This document shows positions 14,582 to 21,737 of a stretch of DNA of 34,813 nucleotides, one piece after another. The stretch lies in NCBI GenBank assembly GCA_023423775.1, contig JAFAEZ010000053.1, forward strand, positions 1-34,813, given 5' to 3'. The stretch is from Pseudomonadota bacterium (GTDB taxonomy: Bacteria > Pseudomonadota > Alphaproteobacteria > Sphingomonadales > Sphingomonadaceae). Within the stretch, counting starts at the first letter, position 1. The number at the start of each line of letters is the position of its first letter. The translations under genes were made by a program, and so were the position numbers. The notes beneath the pieces are model-generated. The model was not told where the DNA came from, ran no database searches, and worked only from the letters and a program-made list of their open reading frames with translations.

Positions 14582-15835
14582 ATGAACCAGGAACAACGTG
14601 GCCGTCACCTCGTCTCCGCCGACCGCGCCTTTGCGACCGGCGGCGGGCCGCTGCTCCATCCGTTCGGCTGGAGCTTCCACAAGATACTCGACCGGATCGA
14701 CGCCGGCCTGCTTGAAGGCGGCATCGACGCGACCCTGCCGGACGGCACGCACCGCATCCTCGGCGGCCGCGCTCCGGGGCCATTCCCGGTCGTCCATGTC
14801 CATCACTGGCGCGCACTCGTCCGCCTCGTCACCTCCGGTTCGGTCGGCTGGTACAAGGCCTGGGCGCTGGGCGAATGGACGAGCCCGGACCCGGTCCCGT
14901 TGTTCGACCTGTTCATGCGCAACGGCGAGAGCCTCGGCGCGGTCGCCCGCGCCAAGGGCGTGTGGCGCTTCGTCAACCGCTTCGCCCATCTGTTCCGGCG
15001 CAACAGCAAGGCGAATGCGCGGAAGAACATCGCCTTCCACTACGATCTCGGCAACGATTTCTACCGCGAGTGGCTCGATCCGAGCATGACCTATTCGAGC
15101 GCGATGTTCGCCGAGGGCGACACGCTCGAGGCAGCGCAGCAGCGCAAGATCCATGCGCTTCTCGACCGGCTCGATCTGAAGCCTGGCCAGCGCCTGCTCG
15201 AGATTGGCTGCGGCTGGGGGGCGCTCGCAGTGACCGCGGCACGCGATTACGGCGTCGAGGTGGTCGGCCTCACCTTGTCGACCGAGCAGAAGGCTTGGGC
15301 CGAGGCTGCCGCAGAGCGCGCCGGCCTGTCCGACCGGATCGAGATCCGCCTCCAGGATTATCGCGACGTTGTGGGCACGTTCGACGCGGTCGCCAGCGTC
15401 GAGATGGTCGAGGCGGTCGGCCAGGATTATTGGCCCTCCTATCTGGAGGCGATCGCGCGGGCGCTGAAGCCCGGCGGCCGCGCCGCTCTGCAGCTCATCT
15501 CGATCCGCGAACCCTTGTTCGACGCCTATGCCGCCAGCGCCGACTTCATCCAGACCTACGTCTTCCCCGGCGGAATGCTGATCAGCGAGCCGCGATTCCG
15601 CGCCCTCGCCGAGCGCGCCGGCCTGGAATGGCGCGACCGCACCGGCTTCGGCCTCGATTATGCCGAGACGCTGCGCCTGTGGCGGGAACGCTACGACGCA
15701 GCCGTCGCGCAAGGCCGTCTGCCCGGCTTCGACGACGCCTTCCACGGCCTCTGGCGCTATTACCTCATGTACTGCGAAGGCGGCTTCCGCGGCCGCGGCA
15801 TCGACGTCGCCCAGGTGACCCTGGTCAGGGGCTGA
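14582..15835 (+). CDS. cfa: Cyclopropane-fatty-acyl-phospholipid synthase family methyltransferase
   Basis: Transfers a methylene group from S-adenosylmethionine to cis double bonds of membrane phospholipid acyl chains, an adaptation to acid, stationary-phase and solvent stress. 417 residues. N-terminal lipid-binding region, then HYDLGNDFYREWLD (153-166), MTYSSAMF, the SAM-binding loop LLEIGCGWG (205-213), VGLTLSTEQKAWA and the C-terminal FGLDYAETLRLWRERY, all typical of Cfa. It follows korB by 40 bp and may be read through from it. No clear ribosome-binding site is visible before the ATG at 14582. A REP pair with a T-rich tail just downstream could end transcription. Confidence 0.92.
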   Translation: MNQEQRGRHLVSADRAFATGGGPLLHPFGWSFHKILDRIDAGLLEGGIDATLPDGTHRILGGRAPGPFPVVHVHHWRALVRLVTSGSVGWYKAWALGEWTSPDPVPLFDLFMRNGESLGAVARAKGVWRFVNRFAHLFRRNSKANARKNIAFHYDLGNDFYREWLDPSMTYSSAMFAEGDTLEAAQQRKIHALLDRLDLKPGQRLLEIGCGWGALAVTAARDYGVEVVGLTLSTEQKAWAEAAAERAGLSDRIEIRLQDYRDVVGTFDAVASVEMVEAVGQDYWPSYLEAIARALKPGGRAALQLISIREPLFDAYAASADFIQTYVFPGGMLISEPRFRALAERAGLEWRDRTGFGLDYAETLRLWRERYDAAVAQGRLPGFDDAFHGLWRYYLMYCEGGFRGRGIDVAQVTLVRG

Positions 15836-15851
15836 GCCCACCGCGAAGGGA

Positions 15852-15952
15852 GGGCTTCGACAGGCTCAGCCCGAACGGATGCGCGGAAGGAGCGCTGCTG
15901 AGTTGCTCCGCATCGGCCCTAATCCCCCTTCGGGCTGAGCTTGTCGAAGCCC
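15852..15952. repeat. REP-like inverted pair downstream of cfa
   Basis: Units at 15852-15878 (CTTCGACAGGCTCAGCCCGA) and 15927-15952 (inverted, GCTGAGCTTGTCGAAG), separated by 48 bp and pointing at each other. The pair can fold into a long hairpin and is followed by CTCTTTTCTCT, so it may act as a transcription terminator for cfa. It lies immediately upstream of the GIY-YIG gene. Confidence 0.85.
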
Positions 15953-15974
15953 CTCTTTTCTCTACCTTTGGGGG

Positions 15975-16301
15975 ATGGGCTTCTGGGCCTACATGCTCCA
16001 CTGCGCCGACCGCAGCTTCTATGTCGGCCACACCGACGATCTGGAGCGGCGGATCGGCGAGCATATGCAGGGCGTCATCAAGGGCTACACGTCCACGCGG
16101 CTGCCCGTGGTGCTGGTCTGGTGCGACGAATTCCTGTCCCGGTACGAGGCTCTGGCGGCCGAGCGGCAGATCAAGGGCTGGGGGCGGGCGAAGAAACTGG
16201 CGCTCATCCGCGGCGACTGGCCATCGATCAGTGCGCTGGCGCGGAACAGGCAGGAGAGGGCTTCGACAGGCTCAGCCCGAACGGATCGGGGCCGGAGGTG
16301 A
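15975..16301 (+). CDS. GIY-YIG nuclease family protein bracketed by REP pairs
   Basis: 108 residues, one GIY-YIG endonuclease domain of the small stand-alone type (YhbQ/UPF0213-like). The family core is seen as YMLHCADRSFYVGHT (the GIY and YIG positions are YML and YVG), the catalytic Arg in DDLERRI (Arg26) and the metal-binding Glu in LAAERQIKGW (Glu63). The last 13 or so residues (STGSARTD and on) are translated from a REP unit, so the native C-terminus probably ended near LARNRQ. The ATG at 15975 is preceded directly by GGGG. REP pairs lie on both sides. The role is unknown; a link to repeat movement is inferred from position only. Confidence 0.85.
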   Translation: MGFWAYMLHCADRSFYVGHTDDLERRIGEHMQGVIKGYTSTRLPVVLVWCDEFLSRYEALAAERQIKGWGRAKKLALIRGDWPSISALARNRQERASTGSARTDRGRR

Positions 16302-16355
16302 CTGTCTGAGACTGTGCTTGCCCCAAACCCGTTCGGGCTGAGCCTGTCCAAGCCC
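16258..16355. repeat. REP-like inverted pair overlapping the GIY-YIG 3' end
   Basis: Units at 16258-16284 (CTTCGACAGGCTCAGCCCGA) and 16329-16355 (inverted, with one change, CTGTCCAAG), separated by 44 bp, in the same facing arrangement as the pair at 15852. The left unit codes for the C-terminal tail of the nuclease; the right unit lies 20 bp beyond the SDR stop codon. Confidence 0.85.
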
Positions 16356-16375
16356 ACCCCTTGCGGCCGTCTGCC

Positions 16376-17080
16376 TCAGCGGACCTCGAGGCGGTGGCCG
16401 GTTTCGAAGGCGCTGTTGACCAGGGCGACGATGGCGTCGGCGACGGCGGCGGGCTGCTTGATCGTCGCGGGGTCCTCGCCGGGGAAGGCGCGGGTGCGCA
16501 TCACGGTGGCGGTTGCGCCGGGATCGACGATGGCGGTGCGGATCGGGCTCACGTTGCGAACCTCCTCGCCATAAGCGAGCACCAAAGTCTCGAGCGCGGC
16601 CTTGGACGCGCCGTAAGCGCCCCAGAAGGCGCGCGGGCTGCGGCCGACGCTGGAGGTGACGGCGAGCAGACGACCATTGTCGCTCTTGCGGAGCATCGGA
16701 TCGAACGCGGCGATCAGCGCCTGCTGGGCGGTGACGTTCAACGTCAGCAGCTTGGCGAATTCCTTGCCGTCGATGCTGGGGACGGGCGTCAGCGTGCCGA
16801 GCATGGCGGCGTTGAGCACGAGCAGGTCGAGCGCGTCCCAGCGCCCCGCCACGGCGGCGGCGAGGCGGGCGATGCTGTCGCTCGCGGTGAGGTCCATCGG
16901 CGCGATCGTCGCGCTGCCGCCGGCGGCGTGGATGCGCTCCTCGACCTCTTCCAGTCCGGCCGCGGTGCGCGCGGTCAGGACGACATGCGCGCCTTCTTTG
17001 GCCAGTGCCTCGGCCGTGGCCGCGCCGATGCCCCGGCTGGCGCCCGTAACCAGCGCCAGCTTCCCCGTCAGTGTCGTCAT
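16376..17080 (-). CDS. Short-chain dehydrogenase/reductase (SDR)
   Basis: 234-residue classical SDR, an NAD(P)-dependent oxidoreductase of unknown substrate. Seen: the Rossmann motif TGASRGIG (12-19), APMDLTASD, LNAAM (89-93), Ser143/144 in VTSSVGRSPRAFWG, the catalytic YGASK (Tyr156, Lys160), and VDPGATATVM. The Arg after the second glycine-rich strand (TART) favours NADPH. Its ATG overlaps the purF stop (TAATG), so it is translationally coupled to purF in one transcript. This pairing is not functionally explained. The downstream side carries a REP unit. Confidence 0.92.
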   Translation of the reverse strand: MTTLTGKLALVTGASRGIGAATAEALAKEGAHVVLTARTAAGLEEVEERIHAAGGSATIAPMDLTASDSIARLAAAVAGRWDALDLLVLNAAMLGTLTPVPSIDGKEFAKLLTLNVTAQQALIAAFDPMLRKSDNGRLLAVTSSVGRSPRAFWGAYGASKAALETLVLAYGEEVRNVSPIRTAIVDPGATATVMRTRAFPGEDPATIKQPAAVADAIVALVNSAFETGHRLEVR

Positions 17081-18537
17081 TATGCGTAGCGTTCCGATAG
17101 CAGAGCCAGCTGGTCGGCCGGCTGCGTTTCCTCATGGTCGGTCAGGCGGGTCGGATAGTCGCCGGTGAAGCAGGCGTCGCAATGCTGCGGCTGGGCTTCG
17201 TCGCGCATATCCTCGCCCAAGGCGCGGTACAGGCCCTCGATCGACAGGAAAGAGAGGCTGTCGGCGTTGATGTAATCGGCCATCTCGGCGACGTTCATCT
17301 GCGCGGCGAGCAACTTGGCGCGCTCGGGCGTGTCGACGCCGTAGAAGCAGCTGTGCCGCGTCGGCGGCGAGGCGATTCGCATATGGACCTCGCGCGCGCC
17401 GGCATCGCGCAGCATCTGCACGATCTTGAGGCTGGTCGTACCGCGCACGATCGAATCGTCGATCAGGACCAGCTTCTTGCCCTGGATGAGGGCGCTGTTG
17501 GCATTGTGCTTCAGCTTCACGCCGAGGTGGCGGACCTGGTCGCCGGGCTGGATGAAGGTGCGGCCGACATAATGCGAGCGGATGATGCCGAGCTCGAACG
17601 GAATGCCCGATTGCTGGGCATAGCCGATCGCCGCCGGCACGCCCGAATCGGGCACCGGCACGACATAATCGGCATCGACCGGATTCTCGCGCGCAAGTTC
17701 GGCGCCGATCTGCTTGCGGACCGTGTAGACCGAAGCGCCGTCGACGATCGAATCGGGCCGGGCAAAGTAAACATGCTCGAAGATGCACGGCCGCGGGCGA
17801 ACCGACGCGAACGGGCGATGCGACTGGATGCCGCGCTCGGAAATGACGACCAGCTCGCCCGGCTCGATCGAGCGGATATAGGTCGCGCCGACCACGTCGA
17901 GCGCCACCGTTTCGGACGCAAAGATATAGGCGTCGCCGAGGCGGCCCATGACGAGCGGGCGGATGCCGAGCGGATCGCGGCAGGCGATCATGCCCTCGGC
18001 CGTCAGGCAGACGAGCGAATAGGCGCCCTCGACCTGCTTCAGTGCATCGATGAAGCGGTCCATCAGCGAACGGTAGCTGGAGGTCGCGACGAGGTGGATG
18101 ATGACCTCGGTGTCGGAGGTCGACTGGAAGATCGAGCCGCGCTGGTTGAGCTCGCGGCGCAGCTTCATCGCATTGGAGATGTTGCCGTTATGGGCGATTG
18201 CGAAGCCGCCCGAAGCGAGCTCGGCGAAGAGCGGCTGGACGTTGCGCAGCGCGGTGTCGCCGGTCGTGGCGTAGCGGACGTGGCCGATCGCCTGGCGCCC
18301 GGCGAGGCTGCGGATGATCTCGTCCTTGTCGAAATTGCCGGCGACATGGCCCTGGGCGCGGTGGCTGCGGAAGCTCTTGCCGTCAAAGCTGGTGATGCCG
18401 GCGGCTTCCTGGCCGCGATGCTGGAGCGCGTGCAGGCCCAGCGCCACGACGGCCGAGGCCGTCTCGGCGCCCCAGATGCCGAACACGCCGCATTCCTCGC
18501 GGAGCTTGTCGTCGTCGAAAGGATGGGTGGTCAGCAT
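17080..18537 (-). CDS. purF: Amidophosphoribosyltransferase
   Basis: First committed step of purine synthesis: PRPP plus glutamine gives phosphoribosylamine. 485 residues with a short propeptide of 15 residues before the N-terminal nucleophile Cys16 (EECGVFGIWG). Glutaminase signatures HALQHRGQEAAGI, HVRYATTG and AHNGNI are followed by the PRPP-binding loop LIDDSIVRGTT (about 358-368). Cys251, Cys397, Cys453 and Cys456 (HCDAC) match the four cluster ligands of the Fe-S type of the enzyme known from Bacillus subtilis. The start ATG is 18537; the stop overlaps the SDR start. Confidence 0.97.
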   Translation of the reverse strand: MLTTHPFDDDKLREECGVFGIWGAETASAVVALGLHALQHRGQEAAGITSFDGKSFRSHRAQGHVAGNFDKDEIIRSLAGRQAIGHVRYATTGDTALRNVQPLFAELASGGFAIAHNGNISNAMKLRRELNQRGSIFQSTSDTEVIIHLVATSSYRSLMDRFIDALKQVEGAYSLVCLTAEGMIACRDPLGIRPLVMGRLGDAYIFASETVALDVVGATYIRSIEPGELVVISERGIQSHRPFASVRPRPCIFEHVYFARPDSIVDGASVYTVRKQIGAELARENPVDADYVVPVPDSGVPAAIGYAQQSGIPFELGIIRSHYVGRTFIQPGDQVRHLGVKLKHNANSALIQGKKLVLIDDSIVRGTTSLKIVQMLRDAGAREVHMRIASPPTRHSCFYGVDTPERAKLLAAQMNVAEMADYINADSLSFLSIEGLYRALGEDMRDEAQPQHCDACFTGDYPTRLTDHEETQPADQLALLSERYA

Positions 18538-18568
18538 CGCCTAGCTCATGTCGCCCCGGTTGGCCGCG

Positions 18569-18597
18569 CATATAGGCACGAAGATCGGCTTTGTCGC
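18569..18597 (-). promoter_or_regulatory. Putative sigma-70 type purF promoter
   Basis: On the minus strand GCGACA (18597-18592) and TATATG (18574-18569) are separated by 17 bp. The -10 is 31 nt before the purF ATG. The -35 matches TTGACA at 4 of 6 positions. Confidence 0.4.
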
Positions 18598-18601
18598 CCC
18601 A

Positions 18602-18631
18602 TTGTCACAACTCTGGTCCCGTTACGGTAAT
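18602..18631 (+). promoter_or_regulatory. Putative sigma-70 type promoter of the lipoprotein gene
   Basis: TTGTCA (18602-18607; 5 of 6 to consensus), an 18-bp spacer and GGTAAT (18626-18631; 4 of 6). The start codon is 60 nt downstream. It lies back to back with the purF promoter in a 154-bp divergent region. Confidence 0.4.
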
Positions 18632-18691
18632 TGCCCTAATCCTCGCACGGTCGATCTGAACCTTGGCTGAGGCCCGCGCATTGGAGCGGAT

Positions 18692-19204
18692 ATGAGATAT
18701 TGCCTGCCTGTTCTTCTCTGTCTCGCCGCCGGCTGCTCCGGAGGCGGGGAGGCCGATAACGCCGCCGCTCCGGCGCCTCCCGAGGAGGTCGCCGCGCCGT
18801 CCCGATCCGCGCCTGCAAGCGGCGAGCTTTCGACGCTGATCGGCCTTTACGAAGGCGGCAAGGCCGGCCAGCCCGACCAGATGTGCATCGTCGAGCGCGA
18901 CGGAGCCCAGCATTTCGGCCTCGTCGTGTGGGGCGGCAACATGCACAGCTGCTCGGGCAGCGGCACCGCGACGCGCGAGGGCGGGACATTGCGGCTGGCC
19001 ATGGCGGGCGACCGCACTTGTACGATCGATGCGCGGATCGACGGCACGAGCGTCACGTTCCCGGCCACGTTGCCGGAGGGCTGCGCTTATTATTGCGGGG
19101 CGCGCGCCAGCCTCGCCAACGCAAGCCTGACGCAGAAGGGCACTACGGCGGCCGACGCCGCCAAGGCGAAGGACCTGGTCGGGGAGCCGCTCTGCGGGAG
19201 CTAG
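18692..19204 (+). CDS. Putative lipoprotein with four or more conserved-looking cysteines (170 aa)
   Basis: Signal peptide with the lipobox CLAAGC (lipidated Cys at residue 15), then a flexible Ala/Pro/Glu linker to about residue 48, then a compact domain of about 110 residues. The domain holds Cys in DQMCIVERDG, MHSCSGSG, DRTCTID, EGCAYYCGAR and the final LCGS, suggesting disulfide bonds in the periplasm. GGAGCGG before the ATG is a good ribosome-binding site. I do not recognise the domain; lipoproteins of this layout are common in sphingomonads. It ends 52 bp before the MerR regulator gene. Confidence 0.8.
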   Translation: MRYCLPVLLCLAAGCSGGGEADNAAAPAPPEEVAAPSRSAPASGELSTLIGLYEGGKAGQPDQMCIVERDGAQHFGLVVWGGNMHSCSGSGTATREGGTLRLAMAGDRTCTIDARIDGTSVTFPATLPEGCAYYCGARASLANASLTQKGTTAADAAKAKDLVGEPLCGS

Positions 19205-19219
19205 TGCGCGCCCGGCCGG

Positions 19220-19243
19220 CTTGACGTTGACGTGAACGTCAAG
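19220..19243. promoter_or_regulatory. 24-bp palindromic operator before the MerR gene
   Basis: Perfect 9-bp arms CTTGACGTT (19220-19228) and AACGTCAAG (19235-19243) flank the 6-bp centre GACGTG. It ends 13 bp before the regulator's ATG and contains a TTGACG box that could be a -35. Its length and symmetry suit a MerR-family dimer. By memory it resembles operators of LiuR-type regulators of acyl-CoA catabolism. Confidence 0.65.
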
Positions 19244-19256
19244 TACCTCTCCGGCC

Positions 19257-19712
19257 ATGCCACAGTCCGCCTTGCACTCCGATTTCCGGCACGCCGAAAC
19301 GAGCACGCAGACCTATACGATCACCGATCTCTGCGAGGAGTTCGGCGTGACCGCGCGGGCGCTGCGCTTCTACGAGGATGAGGGGCTGATCGCGCCCGAG
19401 CGGCAGGGTCTCACCCGCGTCTATTCGTGGCGCGACCGCGCCCGGCTGGCCTGGATCCTGCGCGGCAAGCGCGTCGGCTTCAGCCTCGCCGACATCCGCG
19501 AAATGATCGACCTCTACGACCTCGGCGACGGCCGCGAATCCCAGCGCCGTGTCACGATCGAGAAATGCGCGGCCCGGGTCGAACTGCTCAAGAAGCAGCG
19601 GGTCGATATCGACGCCGCGATCACGGAGCTCGAAGGCTTTATCGAAATGGTCGCCGGCGCGGAGCAGAAGGCCGGCAAGACCCAATGGAAGGGCGCCGGC
19701 GCCACCGCCTGA
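19257..19712 (+). CDS. MerR family transcriptional regulator, probably of acyl-CoA catabolism
   Basis: 151 residues. The winged-helix MerR domain spans about 19-90: TYTITDLCEEFGVTARALRF YEDEGLI (helix-turn-helix, given in two parts), then a wing with TRVYSWRDRARLAWILRGK and GFSLADIREMIDLY. A coiled-coil dimerisation helix follows (CAARVELLKKQRVDIDAAI). No metal-binding Cys cluster like that of MerR or SoxR is present, so it probably senses an organic ligand such as an acyl-CoA. It sits 45 bp before the acyl-CoA dehydrogenase gene on the same strand, with a palindromic operator just upstream, which points to self-regulation and control of the dehydrogenase. Confidence 0.9.
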   Translation: MPQSALHSDFRHAETSTQTYTITDLCEEFGVTARALRFYEDEGLIAPERQGLTRVYSWRDRARLAWILRGKRVGFSLADIREMIDLYDLGDGRESQRRVTIEKCAARVELLKKQRVDIDAAITELEGFIEMVAGAEQKAGKTQWKGAGATA

Positions 19713-19757
19713 CCCGGCCCGCCGCCCGCCCCCGGATTTCCTCAGGAGCTTTTCTCA

Positions 19758-21551
19758 ATGCCGAGCTATACCGCCCCCGTCCGCGACACCCGCTACATTT
19801 TCGACCATCTGCTCGGGCTCGACAAATATTCGAACCTGCCCGGCTTCGAGAATGCGACACCCGACATGATCGAGGCGATCCTGACCGAGGGCGCGCGCTT
19901 CGCCGAGGAGGTGCTGGCGCCGTTGAACAAGGTCGGCGACGAGCATGGCTGCGTCCGTCACGAGGACGGGTCGGTCACCACGCCGCCGGGCTTCAAGGAA
20001 GCGTATGACCAGTTCCGCGAAGCCGGCTGGACGACGCTGTCCAACCCGGTCGAATACGGCGGGCAGGGGCTGCCGCACGTCGTCGCCACCGCGCTCAACG
20101 AATATCTCGTCTCGGCCAACCAGGCGTTCGAAATGTATCACGGCCTCACCCAGGGCGCGATCGCATCGATCCTGACCAAGGGCAGCGACGAGCAGAAGGC
20201 CAAGTACATCCCCAAGATGGTGTCGGGCGAGTGGGGCGGCACGATGAACCTCACCGAGCCGCATTGCGGCACCGACCTCGGCCTGCTGCGCACCAAGGCC
20301 GAGGAGCAGCCCGACGGCAGCTACAAGATCAGCGGCACCAAGATCTTCATCTCCTCGGGCGAGCACGACCTTACCGAGAACATCATCCACCTCGTCCTCG
20401 CCAAGCGCACCGGCGCGCCGGACAATGTGAAGGGCATCTCGCTCTTCATCGTGCCGAAATTCCTGGTGAACGAGGACGGATCGCTGGGCGAGCGCAACGG
20501 CGTCGTCTGCGGGTCGATCGAGGAGAAGATGGGCATCCACGGCAATTCGACCTGCCTGCTCAATTATGACAATGCGACCGGCTATCTGGTCGGCGAGCCC
20601 GAAAAGGGCCTCCAGGCGATGTTCATCATGATGAACGCGGCGCGGCTCGGCGTCGGCCTGCAGGGCCTCGCCCAGGGCGAGGTCGCACGCCAGAATGCGG
20701 TGCAATATGCCAAGGACCGCCGCCAGGGCCGCTCGCTGACCGGCGCCAAGGAGCCGGAAGAGAAGGCGGATCCGTTGTTCGTCCACCCGGACATCCGGCG
20801 CATGCTGATGGAGGGCAAGGCCTATAACGAGGCGGCGCGCGCATTGCTGCTGTGGGGCGCGCTCCAGGTCGATCTCACCCGCAAGGCGCAGACCGAGGAG
20901 GAGCGCGAGGCGGCCAACGACATCATCTCGCTGATCACCCCGGTCATCAAGGGCTTCCTTACCGACAAGGGCTTCGAGGTCGCGGTCAATTCGCAGCAGG
21001 TCTATGGCGGCCACGGCTACATCCGCGAATGGGGGATGGAGCAGTTCGTCCGCGATGCCCGCATCAACATGATCTACGAGGGCGCCAACGGCATCCAGGC
21101 GCTCGATCTCGTCGGCCGGAAGCTCGGCCAGAATGGCGGGCGCGCGATCCAGGGCTATTTCAAGCTGCTCGGCGAGGAGATCGGTGCCGCCAAAAGCGAG
21201 GAGGCGACTGCACAGATCGCCGGTGCGCTCGAAAAAGCGGTCGGCGACCTCCAGGCCGCGACCATGTGGCTGATGCAGAATGGCATGGCCAATCCCGACA
21301 ATGCCGGAGCGGCATCCTACAGCTACATGAATCTCATGGGCCTGGTGACGCTCGGCCTGATGTGGCTGCGCATGGCCAAGGCGAGCGCGGCCGCGCTGGC
21401 CGACGGCGGCGAGGACCGCGCCTTTCACGAGGCCAAGCTGGTGACGGCGCGCTTCTATGCCGAGCGCATCCTGCCGCAGGCGGGGGCCGAGCGCCGCAAG
21501 CTTGAGGCGGGTGCCGAGACGCTGATGGCCCTTCCGGTCGAGGCGTTCTGA
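19758..21551 (+). CDS. Acyl-CoA dehydrogenase with extended C-terminal domain
   Basis: FAD-dependent alpha,beta-dehydrogenation of an acyl-CoA. 597 residues, the long type with an extra C-terminal helical domain (acyl-CoA dehydrogenase C-terminal/DmdC-like), not the 380-residue short type. Seen: NLTEPHCGTDLGLLRTKAEE (FAD/substrate loop), GTKIFISSGEHDL, MGIHGNSTCLLNYDNATGYL, QVYGGHGYIREW and the catalytic Glu441 in MIYEGANGIQALDL. AGGAG 13 nt before the ATG is the ribosome-binding site. Substrate could be a medium or long fatty acyl-CoA or a methylthio-propionyl-CoA analogue; sequence alone does not say. It shares a transcript with the MerR regulator and ends before a strong terminator. Confidence 0.94.
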   Translation: MPSYTAPVRDTRYIFDHLLGLDKYSNLPGFENATPDMIEAILTEGARFAEEVLAPLNKVGDEHGCVRHEDGSVTTPPGFKEAYDQFREAGWTTLSNPVEYGGQGLPHVVATALNEYLVSANQAFEMYHGLTQGAIASILTKGSDEQKAKYIPKMVSGEWGGTMNLTEPHCGTDLGLLRTKAEEQPDGSYKISGTKIFISSGEHDLTENIIHLVLAKRTGAPDNVKGISLFIVPKFLVNEDGSLGERNGVVCGSIEEKMGIHGNSTCLLNYDNATGYLVGEPEKGLQAMFIMMNAARLGVGLQGLAQGEVARQNAVQYAKDRRQGRSLTGAKEPEEKADPLFVHPDIRRMLMEGKAYNEAARALLLWGALQVDLTRKAQTEEEREAANDIISLITPVIKGFLTDKGFEVAVNSQQVYGGHGYIREWGMEQFVRDARINMIYEGANGIQALDLVGRKLGQNGGRAIQGYFKLLGEEIGAAKSEEATAQIAGALEKAVGDLQAATMWLMQNGMANPDNAGAASYSYMNLMGLVTLGLMWLRMAKASAAALADGGEDRAFHEAKLVTARFYAERILPQAGAERRKLEAGAETLMALPVEAF

Positions 21552-21643
21552 CGCGACTGCGCGTGATGGGTGATTGACCGAGCGCCGCAACAAGGAGTCG
21601 CCGGTCTTGGGTCCGTATCGGTGCTTTGCGTCCGTCTTATCGG

Positions 21644-21684
21644 TTGCCCTTTGCGCCGCAGGCGGCGACAAGGGGCAAGCTTTT
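21644..21684 (+). terminator. Rho-independent terminator after the acyl-CoA dehydrogenase
   Basis: A 10-bp outer stem, TTGCCCTTTG (21644-21653) with CAAGGGGCAA (21669-21678; one G-U pair), continues after a one-base bulge into the inner stem CGCCG/CGGCG with a 4-nt loop. It is followed by GCTTTT. This is the clearest intrinsic terminator in the window and separates the dehydrogenase from the kinase gene. Confidence 0.65.
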
Positions 21685-21737
21685 GTTAACCATCCAGGGT
21701 TAGCAAGTGCCTCCCATCACCTAGGTTCGATTGCCCC

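Noticed and set aside
19755..21671. About 640-codon minus-strand frame opposite the acyl-CoA dehydrogenase
   Set aside because: The plus-strand protein has complete catalytic and FAD motifs; the opposite frame has none.
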